Shown: piece by piece, positions 42,545-51,811 of the stretch
Layout: each line of letters starts with the position of its first letter
Position numbering within the stretch: the first letter of the stretch is position 1
Assembly (NCBI GenBank): GCA_047602185.1
Contig: JASGHY010000001.1
Span: 1,984,001-2,048,000 of the forward strand
Origin: PMP191F sp047602185
GTDB taxonomy: Bacteria; Bacteroidota; Bacteroidia; Chitinophagales; Chitinophagaceae
DNA: 64,000 nt
Reading direction: 5' to 3'
The notes under the pieces: generated by a model
Seen by the model: only the letters and a program-made list of their open reading frames with translations
What the model was told of the DNA's origin: nothing
The model's database searches: none
Program-made: the position numbers and the translations under genes

Positions 42545-43567
42545 ATGAACACAATTGACAACTACAACGGAGCATTACAAAAGCCCACACAGTCAGGATT
42601 TAATGCAACATCAACCACCCATGATGTAATAAAAGGTATTGACCTTACCGGCAAAACAGTTATCGTAACCGGTGGTTATGCAGGCATAGGTTTAGAAACG
42701 GTAAAAACACTTACTTCCGCAGGAGCCATAGCCATTGTTCCGGCCCGGGATATCAGCAAAGCAGCCGGCAACCTGAAAGGTGTTAATAATGTAACCATCG
42801 AAAAGATGGACCTGATGGACCCGGATTCCATCAATGCCTTTGCCGATAAATTCCTGTCTGCACATACCAGGCTGGATCTTCTTATCAACAATGCAGGCAT
42901 TATGTGGGTGCCATTACAACGCGATAAACGGGGTTATGAATCACAGCTTGCCACCAATCACCTGGGGCATTTTCAGTTAACCGCCAGGCTATGGCCTGCA
43001 CTTAAAGCAAGTGGTGCTGCACGTGTGGTAAATGTATCTTCATTCGGGCACCAGATGGCCCCCTTCAATTTTGATGACCCTAATTTCATCAACAGGGAGT
43101 ATGAAACACTACAGGGCTATGGTCAATCCAAAACAGCCAATAACCTTTTCTCAGTAGAACTCGATCATCGTGGCAAAGCATTCAATGTACGTGCGTTTGC
43201 TGTTCATCCGGGTTCTGTAAATGGTACCGATCTCGGCCGCGTGGCACCTATGGCCTTATTTCAGCAAATGGGTACACATGATGAAGCAGGCAACCTGAAA
43301 CCGGAAGTAGCAGCCAAACTCAAAACAATTGAACAGGGAGCCTCTACAACAGTCTGGTGTGCTACCAGTCCACAACTAAATAATATTGGTGGTGTCTATT
43401 GCGAAAATGCAGGCATTGCCGAGTTAGACAATGGCAACATCGAACACAATTACGATCAGCCTTTATCATTACGCGGAGTAAAACCCTATTCACTCGATGC
43501 AGACAATGCAAAAAGACTATGGAAGCTCAGCGAAGAAATGATCGGAATGCAGTTCCCCGTTAACTGA
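42545..43567 (+). CDS. Short-chain dehydrogenase/reductase (classical)
   Basis: 340 aa from ATG 42545. Rossmann loop KTVIVTGGYAGIGLETVKTL, LLINNAGIMWVPLQ, catalytic Ser in VNVSSFGHQMAP, YGQSKTANNLFSVEL with Tyr and Lys (YxxxK), and AVHPGSVNGTDLGR. All catalytic residues are intact, unlike the SDR at 38287. Likely reduces a carbonyl or oxidises an alcohol with NADP; substrate unknown. The AraC gene downstream and direct-repeat promoter suggest inducible expression. Confidence 0.9.
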   Translation: MNTIDNYNGALQKPTQSGFNATSTTHDVIKGIDLTGKTVIVTGGYAGIGLETVKTLTSAGAIAIVPARDISKAAGNLKGVNNVTIEKMDLMDPDSINAFADKFLSAHTRLDLLINNAGIMWVPLQRDKRGYESQLATNHLGHFQLTARLWPALKASGAARVVNVSSFGHQMAPFNFDDPNFINREYETLQGYGQSKTANNLFSVELDHRGKAFNVRAFAVHPGSVNGTDLGRVAPMALFQQMGTHDEAGNLKPEVAAKLKTIEQGASTTVWCATSPQLNNIGGVYCENAGIAELDNGNIEHNYDQPLSLRGVKPYSLDADNAKRLWKLSEEMIGMQFPVN

Positions 43568-43603
43568 GTCGGATTAATTAACCGGGGTATGAAGTCGGAA
43601 ATA

Positions 43604-43925
43604 CATAAGAAAGTACGAAATACGAAGTTAGAAGTACGGGATGTTGAAATATCGAATGTTGAATTTTGAATATCGAAGTCTGAGGTCTGAAAGGGACAAC
43701 TCCAAATTGCCAACTGCCAACTTGTATTTTCTCGCGGCTCGTAGCTCAAAGCTCGCAGCTTGTATTCGCTTTTCACGTTTGACGTTTCACGAATCCCTCT
43801 CACCACTGACGATTCACGTCTCACGATTTCTTTTCACGTTTCACTTTTCACATTTGACGATATTGCCGATTGCCGTCTGCCGATTCACGACTCCCGTCTC
43901 ACGTTTCGCAATTTTCGTAAATTTA
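43604..43925 (+). repeat. Mosaic word-repeat block: F, E, K, D, I, C
   Basis: F (AAGTACGAAATACGAAGTTA, 43611-43632), E (43641-43678), a K-like TCTGAGGTCTGAAAGGG, D (43700-43722), I (43734-43760), C (43765-43915, including a GCCGATTGCCGTCTGCCG segment). Nearly identical to 57515-57775 over about 165 bases, same orientation. Abuts the AraC start at 43931. Confidence 0.88.
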
Positions 43926-43930
43926 CTCCC

Positions 43931-44740
43931 ATGGATTTCGAGCCACAATACATCGCCCCGGATATCAAGCTTTCACAGTTTGATGGAAAGCCTTTCAAAA
44001 CAGAAGTGATCCTCGATCATCATATTCTGGTATGGTTTATCTCAGGCGAAACAAAGATAATCCAGGCCGATGCGGTCAATACCTTTAAGGCAGGTGATAC
44101 GTTCCTGATCCCCCGCAATCAATTGACCACCGTTATCAATTATCCCAAGGATGGCGTACCGCATAAGGCAGTTGCCATGCATCTTACTACTGAAAAACTG
44201 AAAGATTTCTATTCCAGGCACAAAGCAGTTGGCAGGTTACAACCCTTACAGAAGGTGTACAGTTTTACAAGACATCCGTTGCTCGAAAGTTGTCTTGCCT
44301 CATTGATCCATTATTTCAATCTGGGTGAAAACCTGCCACCTGGTCTGGCAGATCTTAAAATAGAAGAAGCCATCAGCATCTTAAGATCCATTGACAAAAG
44401 CGTGGATGGCATACTGGCCAACTTTGATGAACCCGGTAAGATCAACCTGGCAGACTTTATGGAACGGCATTACATGTTCAATATGCCACTGGAAAGATTT
44501 GCTTATCTCACAGGACGCAGCCTGGCAACCTATAGACGTGATTTCAAAAAGATCTACAATACCAATCCTCAAAAATGGCTGACAGAAAAGAGGCTGCAAC
44601 TGGCACATTACCAGATCACAGAAAAACATCGTAAGCCGGTTGACGTATATGCGGAAGTTGGTTTCGAAAACCTCTCCCACTTCTCCTACGCCTTCAAAAG
44701 CCATTTTGGCTATCCGCCCAATACCTTGCTGAATAAATAG
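43931..44740 (+). CDS. AraC-family transcriptional regulator
   Basis: 269 aa from ATG 43931; longer in-frame reading would translate the word repeats and is rejected. N-terminal ~150 residues form the cupin-like sensing domain (ILDHHILVWFISGETKIIQA, GDTFLIPRNQLTTVI). C-terminal helix-turn-helix pair: NMPLERFAYLTGRSLATYRR and KPVDVYAEVGFENLSHFSYA, ending FKSHFGYPPNT. It closely follows an SDR gene with AraC-type direct repeats in its promoter, so that gene is the likely target. Confidence 0.9.
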   Translation: MDFEPQYIAPDIKLSQFDGKPFKTEVILDHHILVWFISGETKIIQADAVNTFKAGDTFLIPRNQLTTVINYPKDGVPHKAVAMHLTTEKLKDFYSRHKAVGRLQPLQKVYSFTRHPLLESCLASLIHYFNLGENLPPGLADLKIEEAISILRSIDKSVDGILANFDEPGKINLADFMERHYMFNMPLERFAYLTGRSLATYRRDFKKIYNTNPQKWLTEKRLQLAHYQITEKHRKPVDVYAEVGFENLSHFSYAFKSHFGYPPNTLLNK

Positions 44741-44748
44741 GATCTACC

Positions 44749-46173
44749 TCACAGGTTCTTCTCTATCAATGTCAGTAGCGAAGGATCGCTGGGACGTGGA
44801 GCATCGTCACTTATTATTTTACCCGACTTATCCAGTAAAATATACTTTGGTATACTGACCACCTGGCTCGACTTTAAGATAGTAGTCCTGCCAGGGTTCA
44901 GTATTAAAAAGCTATTACTGTCCAATCTTTCTTTCTTCATTGCATTCATCCAGTCCTCCCTGTCCTCATCTATCGACAGGTACACAAACTTAACGGGCTT
45001 GCCAGCCAGTTGCTCTTCCAGTTTTTTCGAATGCTTCATTTCTGCCCTGCAGGGCGCACACCAGCTTGCCCAGAAGTCAAGCAATACGACGTTACCGGAG
45101 TAGTTTTTAAGAATAGCAAACAGATCTGAACGTTGTCCGGCTTCATCGATCACAGCATCATTTGTTTCTGCAATAACACCTTTACGTTCTTTTAATCTCG
45201 TGGTAATGATATGCAGGTACAAACTATCCGTACAGGTACTATAGAAATCATTCAGGTAGCGTTCGGGAATATCTATAAAATGACTGGTAGCGTCCATCAG
45301 TGTTTTAAAAAGCAAATACGCTCTATACTTTCCTGCAAAATGTTCCTTCACCGACTTATATTGACCTTCAAAATCCTTCGCTTCATACGACAAGTACCTG
45401 ACATTATCAGAAGCAAGTACATTAGCAAGATCTGCCAGTGACTGCAAAGGATAACGTAAATATTCTAATTCAATATTAGCTATAGAAGATCTCTTACCAG
45501 AGATCTTACTATCATAAACACCCTGCTTTTTTAAGTAGCTGCTGTTAACAGCATATAGTTCTACTGAATCACGAAACGCTACGCTCTTTATACAGTTCTT
45601 GGCAATAGCTACAAACTCATTACCGATGGCATTGGTTTTCGCGTATTGAGCGAGAAAGTTCAATCTCTCCAGTTTAACCTTATTGATCAGGGTTTCACAC
45701 TGGTTAAGTTCCTGCAATGAATTTATCTTCTTTTGAAAAAATGCGGGTTTAAATGCGTAGGAAAGATTATTGGTTTGCTGTACCAGCTTTGTAAAGAAGT
45801 TCAGTTCATTGGTACGCTCGCTATTACCAGGCACAGACATATAGGCTTCTCCTGTCTCTAAAAACGTTACATGAATAGTTTCGCCGGGATAGATCAGGTA
45901 AGGGTTCTGGCTTTCATTAGCCTGCAGCAACATAAATGGCTGACTGGCCACTACCTGGAAAGTATCTCCTATAAAATAAACAGGATGACCGCGTAGCGCA
46001 ATATCGTGATAGTAAAAGCTCTTATTCAACAGTTTCCCGTTCTTAACAGACACTGTATCTACAATAAAACAAACAATATTCTTTACCCCTTCCGCCGAAA
46101 CAGGCTTGCAATCGGCTATTATAGCCGTCAATACCATTACCACCCCAGCAATTGTTCTTTTAATCAATAACAT
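44749..46173 (-). CDS. Exported TlpA-type thioredoxin with long N-terminal region
   Basis: 474 aa. A hydrophobic N-terminus (RTIAGVVMVLTAIIADC) serves as signal peptide, perhaps with a lipid-type Cys22. Residues ~30-330 are an unrecognised beta/alpha region with several Asn-rich helices (DUF4369-like start: KNGKLLNKSFYYHDIALRGH). Residues ~345-474 form a TlpA/ResA thioredoxin: VVLLDFWASWCAPCRAEMKH with active-site CAPC near residue 370, and cis-Pro SIPKYILLD. Periplasmic disulfide exchange is likely; partner unknown. Second such fusion in the window. Confidence 0.87.
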   Translation of the reverse strand: MLLIKRTIAGVVMVLTAIIADCKPVSAEGVKNIVCFIVDTVSVKNGKLLNKSFYYHDIALRGHPVYFIGDTFQVVASQPFMLLQANESQNPYLIYPGETIHVTFLETGEAYMSVPGNSERTNELNFFTKLVQQTNNLSYAFKPAFFQKKINSLQELNQCETLINKVKLERLNFLAQYAKTNAIGNEFVAIAKNCIKSVAFRDSVELYAVNSSYLKKQGVYDSKISGKRSSIANIELEYLRYPLQSLADLANVLASDNVRYLSYEAKDFEGQYKSVKEHFAGKYRAYLLFKTLMDATSHFIDIPERYLNDFYSTCTDSLYLHIITTRLKERKGVIAETNDAVIDEAGQRSDLFAILKNYSGNVVLLDFWASWCAPCRAEMKHSKKLEEQLAGKPVKFVYLSIDEDREDWMNAMKKERLDSNSFLILNPGRTTILKSSQVVSIPKYILLDKSGKIISDDAPRPSDPSLLTLIEKNL

Positions 46174-46208
46174 ACATTCTGTATTTAAGATTCAATGTTG
46201 TTGAATTA

Positions 46209-46320
46209 AGCTCCGGAGGAGCTACCTGTTTATAGAAAATCAATTTACCAGAGGTCTTCAGCTCCGGTAGGAGCTTCCTGTAGGGCACCGGAGGCCACGC
46301 TATGGCCCTTTCTTAATTAA
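46209..46320. repeat. CTCCGGAGGAGC-type hairpin repeat, two units
   Basis: AGCTCCGGAGGAGCTACCTG (46209-46228) then TTTATAG, and a second unit AGCTCCGGTAGGAGCTTCCTG with AGGCCACGCTATGGCCC (46257-46305). Self-complementary arms (AGCTCC/GGAGCT). This shape resembles a widespread Bacteroidota intergenic repeat I know only from memory. Different from the word-repeat families. Confidence 0.55.
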
Positions 46321-46424
46321 ATAACGTTGATTTGAGATTAGCAATTAGCTACGAACCGTAAGCCACGGGCCCCAAAAAGCAGTAACTACATCCACCCTGA
46401 AACCAGCCCCTTTCTCCCGCGTCA

Positions 46425-46478
46425 GGCATTTAGCATCTGTATTCCTACTTATAACCTATAACTTACAACCTACAACCA
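46425..46478. repeat. Word-repeat block: B then A
   Basis: B-like words (CGTCAGGCATTTAGC, 46420-46435) and A (ACTTATAACCTATAACTTAC, 46444-46464, then CAACCTACAACC). Precedes the remnant gene at 46490. Confidence 0.65.
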
Positions 46479-46489
46479 GTCTTTAGATG

Positions 46490-46761
46490 CATCCATTACA
46501 ATTATCCATACCCACCAGTCAGGAAAAAGTCAAGTATTTAAGCGGTCAGAAGGGGCTGAGTTGTGGTATAGCAGCCAGCAATAAACTGGTAGCACCTCCC
46601 AAAAGATGAGATGTTGACGTCAGGGTGATCGCTACTCCCGGTATCGTAACAGAAGGCCTGTATACGGAGAAAAAACAATCTATTGGGGTCTGTTCCCTAT
46701 CAAAGCCAAAGATTATGATAAGGCAGTAGCTGAAGTATGTATGGCTATTATTGCTGCGTAA
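46490..46761 (+). pseudogene. Degraded coding remnant, family unrecognised
   Basis: Two overlapping fragments in different frames carry protein-like sequence: MHPLQLSIPTSQEKVKYLSG ending at a TGA near 46609, and PVYGEKTIYWGLFPIKAKDY followed by DKAVAEVCMAIIAA ending at TAA 46759-46761. Neither is long enough alone, and a frame change is required between them. I could not name the family. The perfect 16-bp hairpin just downstream would be its old terminator. Confidence 0.35.
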
Positions 46762-46774
46762 CAATTGTCCGCTA

Positions 46775-46811
46775 ATATCAAAGGCTGCTCTAAAAGAGCA
46801 GCCTTTGATAT
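46775..46811. terminator. Perfect 16-bp hairpin, probable terminator
   Basis: ATATCAAAGGCTGCTC / GAGCAGCCTTTGATAT with loop TAAAA. It follows the remnant gene and faces the SMI1-like gene, so it could serve both directions, though the T-runs are short. Confidence 0.7.
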
Positions 46812-46853
46812 TTATCTCTGATACCAGGTTCCTATTAGTTAAAGACAATCATA

Positions 46854-47330
46854 TTAGCTTCGATTTATTTGCAATTCATCATGCCATTCATACAAACCGC
46901 CTTCATCAAAAACGTTTCCCTTTAGAAATCTATTGAGAAACTCTTCAAGAGAAGATGTCATCGCAATAGCTGGATAACTTCCATTAAATATCTCATACTT
47001 ACCAGTATCGCCAATCCTTAACCCCCACATATCTGAATATATCATATACTCAGCAAAGTAAAACCAATTTGTTCCGTAATTGTCTGGGTAGCTTGTTATC
47101 TCTGCGAGAGATAACAAGTTAAATATGTCTTCAATGCAACCAAATCCATTACACGTTGTATAAAATTCAATAAAGTCTGGTGGCAGGGCAAATCCTACCC
47201 GCTGTTCAAAAGCAAAGATATCAGATAGTCTAGCCGGGGCATTTACTTCAATGCCATAATTTTTATTTTTTTCTATAATTGATTCAATAATATTTCTCAT
47301 AGCCATTACTAGCCTCATCAGTTGAGGCAT
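46854..47330 (-). CDS. SMI1/KNR4-family protein
   Basis: Up to 158 aa. The family core is visible: DIFAFEQRVGFALPPDFIEF, YTTCNGFGC and a C-terminal SSLEEFLNRFLKGNVFDEGG. SMI1/KNR4 proteins are often immunity proteins to toxins or scaffold proteins; no toxin gene is next to it. Four in-frame ATGs at the 5' end leave the start uncertain by 10 codons; ATG 47300 is as likely as 47330. Base composition is more A/T-rich than neighbours, suggesting acquired DNA. Confidence 0.8.
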   Translation of the reverse strand: MPQLMRLVMAMRNIIESIIEKNKNYGIEVNAPARLSDIFAFEQRVGFALPPDFIEFYTTCNGFGCIEDIFNLLSLAEITSYPDNYGTNWFYFAEYMIYSDMWGLRIGDTGKYEIFNGSYPAIAMTSSLEEFLNRFLKGNVFDEGGLYEWHDELQINRS

Positions 47331-47486
47331 TTCGATTTTATTTACGAGGTAGTAATCAGTCCAAATCTAATATTTAATAATCGTATTTACTTCTCTGGAT
47401 AGGTTTATCTGCTACTCCCACTTTTGAATAGTCAATTGATCCATATATTTAGCAAATTCTGAAATAATTTCACATAGTAATGATCA

Positions 47487-47514
47487 CAAAAAAGGCCGTC
47501 TTTTCAGACAGCCT
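47487..47514 (-). terminator. Intrinsic terminator after the serine hydrolase gene
   Basis: Minus-strand stem GGC-GTCT / AGAC-GCC with loop GAAA and a T6 tail, 45 bases after the stop of the gene at 47560. Confidence 0.8.
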
Positions 47515-47559
47515 CCTTGTATATATTCAATCATGTGCATCAAGCCGGATCATACCACA

Positions 47560-48702
47560 TTATCTTTTACCAGAACTGCTTACTAATCCCTCAAAGATCC
47601 TATCCGCCATCTCAATCAGTTTTCCCTGCGAATCCTTATCCATTTCATTGGAGAGCAGGATGATGCCCGTCTGTGAATCGGGATACAATACGCAGTAACT
47701 TGAAAAGCCAAAAGTACCTCCCGTATGCCAGGTCTTCGTTTCTCCATTCTTTGCCGGTGTCATTCGCCAGAAAAGCCCCATGGCATATTTCTTTGTATCA
47801 CCCCAAACCAACTGACGGGCTTTTCGTGCAATTACATTCGTACTGTCCAGTTGGAATTGCAGGTAACGCAACATATCTTCCGGGGTTGAATAAATACCGC
47901 CTGCCCCGGCAAATGCTGCAGGTACATAAGGCATTTCCTTGCCACTACCGCTATAGCCCTTCACTGGCTTAAACAGTTTACTGCTACGTTCTGTATAGGT
48001 ATGTTTCATCCCTGCAGGACCGGTAATGAACTTCTTCACCAGCTCATCGTACGACAGCCCATAAACATTTTCCAACAGTATAGCCACTAACTGCGCATTA
48101 GGGTTGGAATAACGATAATTTTCACCCGGTATGGTATCCAACTTAACACCATGCAGATCACGCAAAAACTGCTCACGACTATTATGCGCAAAAGCTTTGG
48201 ATAAAATGAACGGTATACTGTCAGGGGCATGGCGGAAAGCCTCAGTCTGGTCAGGCAAAAAGCCGGGCAATCCCGACATATGGGTTACCAGGTGACGCAC
48301 CAGGATCGGGTGCTCTTTATAAACAAGCGTAGGATATTCCTCATTCATAAAAGCCCGCACATCTCCATCCAGGCTGATCTTATCATCGAGGATCGCCTTC
48401 GCAAGCAATGTGCCGGCAAAAGTTTTAGACACAGAGCCGATCTCGAAAACATGCTGAGCCCCGGGAACTTGTTTGCTATTACGGTCCACACTGCCGTAAT
48501 AGAATTGGTAACTTTTGCCTTTGTGGATAATACCAATTGTCAGTCCCACACGTGCGGGGTTCTGCATAAATATTTGCGCGGCAGAATCAGCTATGACTTT
48601 AACGGGCGACTGTGCCTCTACTGAATAACCAGTAAGAAAAAACAATAATATAAAACAGCTTATTGCAGGACGGAATATTGTTAACATGGCTTTCGGTTTC
48701 AT
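47560..48702 (-). CDS. Exported serine hydrolase of the beta-lactamase (class C / DD-peptidase) fold
   Basis: 380 aa with a signal peptide (cleavage near VEAQS). Motifs: SxxK as SVSK (Ser90, Lys93) in FEIGSVSKTFAGTLLA, YxN as YSN in ENYRYSNPNAQLV, and the HTG box in KTWHTGGTFGFSS. These define the beta-lactamase/penicillin-binding superfamily. Length and loops fit the EstB/LACTB-type serine hydrolases, so esterase or D-peptidase activity is more likely than true beta-lactamase. Own terminator follows. Confidence 0.9.
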   Translation of the reverse strand: MKPKAMLTIFRPAISCFILLFFLTGYSVEAQSPVKVIADSAAQIFMQNPARVGLTIGIIHKGKSYQFYYGSVDRNSKQVPGAQHVFEIGSVSKTFAGTLLAKAILDDKISLDGDVRAFMNEEYPTLVYKEHPILVRHLVTHMSGLPGFLPDQTEAFRHAPDSIPFILSKAFAHNSREQFLRDLHGVKLDTIPGENYRYSNPNAQLVAILLENVYGLSYDELVKKFITGPAGMKHTYTERSSKLFKPVKGYSGSGKEMPYVPAAFAGAGGIYSTPEDMLRYLQFQLDSTNVIARKARQLVWGDTKKYAMGLFWRMTPAKNGETKTWHTGGTFGFSSYCVLYPDSQTGIILLSNEMDKDSQGKLIEMADRIFEGLVSSSGKR

Positions 48703-48754
48703 AGCCCAAAGATGATCACAATAGTTCCCGGCATAAAGTAAAAAACGGACAATT

Positions 48755-49561
48755 TTACTGTTGGTCGCTTAACCGCTGACCGGTAAACCTGGCAACATCC
48801 TTACAAAAATGACTATGATCGCAATACCCGAAGATCCAGGGATCAAAATCCTCCCTGTTCTGCACAAAGGCTGATAATGCTGCCCGTGTTCTCAGGATGG
48901 AAAAATAAGCTTTTGGGGAAATACCTACTACTTTATGGAAATAACGATTGATACTTTTTGAGGTCACAAACAAACGCTCTGCCAGTTCAGATGTATTAAG
49001 CTGCATGCCAGAGGTATTATACTCTCCTATAGCATCCTGCACTATTTTCAGGTAATGATCTTTTTTACGATGTCCAAACTGTGAACCTAACAGGAATGCC
49101 TGTACAATGATCACACGCTCCTCAAAACAGGCAGCCTGTTTTATTTGCGTCAGCAGTAATGGAGGTAAGATCTCGTTCAGCTTTACCACGCGGTCAATCA
49201 AAACAGCCTGGCTGATGCCCAGTACAGCTTCCAGTCCGCCGGGATAAAACTTAACGGTAAACAGCCGGTCCGTTGGCAACAGGTGCCGGGTTACATCCCC
49301 GTTCCTTAAAATAAGGATGTCATCATCCGCACCGATGGAATAACGGGTATTATCAAGATCAATACTATAAGGTGAACCCAAATTGATATAAAAGGTAGGT
49401 GTCCAACTGGCAAACATTTTGGAGTGAGCATGCCCTTTGGTAAAGTACTGGCCGGAGGCAATTGGAGAAGATTCTGCAAAAAACTCAACAAAGTCAGCTA
49501 ATGCTTCACAGGGCTTTTGAAAATCATAGATCTCCCGGATGTTCTGGAATATTTCAACCAT
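48755..49561 (-). CDS. AraC-family transcriptional regulator
   Basis: 268 aa. N-terminal part (FFAESSPIASGQYFTKGHAH) is a cupin-like sensor. C-terminal double helix-turn-helix: QLNTSELAERLFVTSKSINR and a divergent second helix region EDFDPWIFGYCDHSHFCKDV, ending RFTGQRLSDQQ. The second recognition helix is less conserved than usual. The divergently placed hydrolase at 47560-48702 is only 52 bases away and is its likely target. Confidence 0.88.
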   Translation of the reverse strand: MVEIFQNIREIYDFQKPCEALADFVEFFAESSPIASGQYFTKGHAHSKMFASWTPTFYINLGSPYSIDLDNTRYSIGADDDILILRNGDVTRHLLPTDRLFTVKFYPGGLEAVLGISQAVLIDRVVKLNEILPPLLLTQIKQAACFEERVIIVQAFLLGSQFGHRKKDHYLKIVQDAIGEYNTSGMQLNTSELAERLFVTSKSINRYFHKVVGISPKAYFSILRTRAALSAFVQNREDFDPWIFGYCDHSHFCKDVARFTGQRLSDQQ

Positions 49562-49721
49562 GGTTCGTCTGAGTATATATCCGTAGCTAATTTACTCATT
49601 TCTGAGCAGTTTAACGGAGAAGGAGCACTAATAAAGGAATCCCTCTTATAACGAGAATTAAACCCATCTTACAAATTTTGAAATGTCATTCCCGAAAAAC
49701 CCGAATATTTTGCCACTTCTG

Positions 49722-50138
49722 CTACCAGAATTTCCACCATTTCCTTTCACGGTTGCTTTTTTCAGGTCTTCCATCAGCATCCTCTTCCGGAAGTGGTTGC
49801 CCGATTGCGTCATTAAAAATCGCAAATGACACTCCATCAAAATCTTCGTTAGTCATTACTTTCCCACCATATTTCTCTAACAACCTATCAATCTCCGTTA
49901 AATAGAAATCCTTTGCTCTCCATTTGGGTGTTACACCGTCTGAAGAAAAAATGTTAGGATCTGCGCCCGCCGTAAGAAGTATCTGCACTAACTCTATATC
50001 CCCTCTGAAAACAGCCCAGTGTAATGGAGTATGCCCATTGTTATCCAACTCATTCAAATCAACTTTTTTATGGATCAGTTCAAGAACAGATTCATAATCA
50101 GATTCCAGTGCAGCCTTATGTATCAGGAATTTTTCCAT
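49722..50138 (-). CDS. Ankyrin-repeat protein
   Basis: 138 aa, cytoplasmic. Two ankyrin repeats: ALESDYESVLELIHKKVDLN and NGHTPLHWAVFRGDIELVQI with LLTAGADPNIFSSDGVTP. The C-terminal third is a short basic tail ending KSNRERKWWKFW. Protein-protein interaction module; partner unknown. Ankyrin, SMI1 and small lipoprotein genes cluster here, as in variable regions. Confidence 0.85.
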   Translation of the reverse strand: MEKFLIHKAALESDYESVLELIHKKVDLNELDNNGHTPLHWAVFRGDIELVQILLTAGADPNIFSSDGVTPKWRAKDFYLTEIDRLLEKYGGKVMTNEDFDGVSFAIFNDAIGQPLPEEDADGRPEKSNRERKWWKFW

Positions 50139-50214
50139 GTTCAGACTATAGATAAATAATTATACGTTTTCCTATCTTGCTTTTCCTCTGAACCTTATTT
50201 ATACTTCCAACCTC

Positions 50215-50312
50215 AGACTTGATACCTCTGTACTCTTCATTCGCACATTAGCAAATTTGCACATCCGCACATTCTCTCTGTATTCGCGTTCGGCGTTAAG
50301 CTGTATTCAACC
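50215..50312. repeat. Word-repeat block: G, B
   Basis: G (ATTCGCACATTAGCAAATTT and GCACATCCGCACATTC, 50237-50275) and B (TATTCGCGTTCGGCGTTAAG; 50282-50308), just after a short M/J-like stretch at 50205-50225. Confidence 0.7.
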
Positions 50313-50323
50313 ATTATCGTATC

Positions 50324-50770
50324 CTATTTATCCATCAGCCCCCTCACCACATGCCACAAAATAGCAATACCAGACATCACAATAGCAATAATTGAAAGAA
50401 TCCGGGTTTTACGCAATTCCCTTGCATGGTCATCCTGAAAGTTTTGCATTGGCGGATCAGGCTGCTTATTTTCCTGTTCTACTCTCCGCTCCTGTTGTTC
50501 CTTTATCTGCGCAGCATATTGTTTCGTAAAACCTCCTTCTGATAAGAAGACCGTAACTTTTGCAATTGCTCCTTCTACCAGACCAAACGCTTTCTCCTCT
50601 CCAATGGCATTAAAGAACTTGATACAATTCAGTTCGTGATCCAGCTCATAAATAGCCATGTTAACTTTTTCGTCCGGAGTGTCTAATGCATACGCCAGTT
50701 CGGGAAAGGTCCAGAATGTTCTTGCTTTCAGCGCTTTTAATACCTTGTCTGCCAGTTGAGGATCTGTCAT
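50324..50770 (-). CDS. Uncharacterised protein with C-terminal membrane anchor
   Basis: 148 aa from ATG 50770 (MTDPQLADKVLKALKARTFW). N-terminal ~65 residues look like a winged-helix fold (FPELAYALDTPDEKVNMAIY, with KFFNAIGEEKAFGL). A Gln/Glu/Arg-rich linker follows, and residues ~125-145 form one membrane helix (ILSIIAIVMSGIAILWHVV). Tail-anchored type, so the N-terminal part stays in the cytoplasm. Function unknown. Confidence 0.7.
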   Translation of the reverse strand: MTDPQLADKVLKALKARTFWTFPELAYALDTPDEKVNMAIYELDHELNCIKFFNAIGEEKAFGLVEGAIAKVTVFLSEGGFTKQYAAQIKEQQERRVEQENKQPDPPMQNFQDDHARELRKTRILSIIAIVMSGIAILWHVVRGLMDK

Positions 50771-50858
50771 TGTGTTGTTTTTGCCGATTCGTCTTATAAC
50801 AATCGTCAAAAATAATGCTCAGAACTGATATTATTGAAGATTATACAGGTGTACAAAT

Positions 50859-51356
50859 TCATTTTCGCCTCTCAAATTCTAATACTTCAGCCATATCAGG
50901 ATCGCCTATATACTGCCATAGTTTTATATCCCGGCCAGACTGAGAGATCTCAAAACTCAGGAAAGTCTTTTTCGGAAACAACTCGCCCTCATTAAATGCC
51001 ATTTGCAGTTCCCACCTGTCCTTCACACTGTAAACATTCCATTTACCGTTCGCATTTCCCGATTTCCGGTTGACAATATCTCCGGAAGGGCTATTTATAC
51101 AATCCGGAAGATTCATAAACTCAAAGGAGGAATCAGAACGAAGGGTCAGCTTCACACCACCACTCTTATACTCTTTCTTCTTTAGCATTTCGTATGTTCT
51201 GTCCGTTGCATTCCATACACCAGGCAACCCCTGTAGGTCTTTCAGTTCTTTAAAGGGCTGCTCGGCGCTACTGTCTGTTGGTTCAAAAAAATGACAGCTA
51301 CAGAGCTGGATTACAGCAAAGAATACCAGGCAGTATCGGACCAATAAGCAGCGCAT
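50859..51356 (-). CDS. Small lipoprotein, function unknown
   Basis: 165 aa from ATG 51356; an earlier in-frame start would add 25 residues before the signal peptide. Lipobox FAVIQLCSC in a typical hydrophobic signal. The mature part has a lipocalin-like pattern: GVWNATDRTYEMLKKKEYKS, GGVKLTLRSDSSFEFMNLPD, GKWNVYSVKDRWELQMAF. Anchored to the outer or inner membrane. No family named. Confidence 0.7.
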   Translation of the reverse strand: MRCLLVRYCLVFFAVIQLCSCHFFEPTDSSAEQPFKELKDLQGLPGVWNATDRTYEMLKKKEYKSGGVKLTLRSDSSFEFMNLPDCINSPSGDIVNRKSGNANGKWNVYSVKDRWELQMAFNEGELFPKKTFLSFEISQSGRDIKLWQYIGDPDMAEVLEFERRK

Positions 51357-51627
51357 AATGTTACTCCATTTGAATTTGTGAAAGATACATTTATTTGCTC
51401 GTGAACAAGTTAATGATTTGCTCCCAGCCAATAACTCTGATCAATCCGAAATGATCCCGGCAGATTATTGCGTATAATCATCACTTTTAAAGAACCATGA
51501 ACCTTAGTATCTGTTCCGAAAGCTTTTACCAATTAGCAACCCTTAAAGAGGTATATAATTATGGTTCATTGTCATTTAACCTGGTCGTTCTGCTTCATAT
51601 CCGGATGCCGCTTTACCTGATTTTGCA

Positions 51628-51649
51628 TAAAAAAGGCCACCGGATGGCC
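51628..51649 (-). terminator. Orphan hairpin with T-run on the minus strand
   Basis: GGCCA/TGGCC stem followed on the minus strand by TTTTTTA. No gene on that strand ends before it. The spacer 51357-51811 otherwise holds only an unsupported 100-codon ORF. Confidence 0.35.
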
Positions 51650-51811
51650 ATACACTCCTGTTTATCCGGATTTAAAGTAAGAATGCCGGCTACTGCCGGG
51701 CACAAGGATTGGCGTAATATCCCCTTAGATCGTCGCACCTACCCCCTGAAGTTCAGAAAAGGCCTCGGTACATTTGGGAAACAGATCATTAACCAGTAAC
51801 TTAATGTTTGT

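Noticed and set aside
49658..49840. 60-codon ORF overlapping the ankyrin gene end
   Set aside because: Same-strand shadow frame. The ankyrin frame ends with a plausible KWWKFW terminus.
51497..51799. 100-codon ORF upstream of the DUF1801 gene
   Set aside because: No family pattern, no promoter, and an inverted repeat with T-run lies inside it. Treated as chance.
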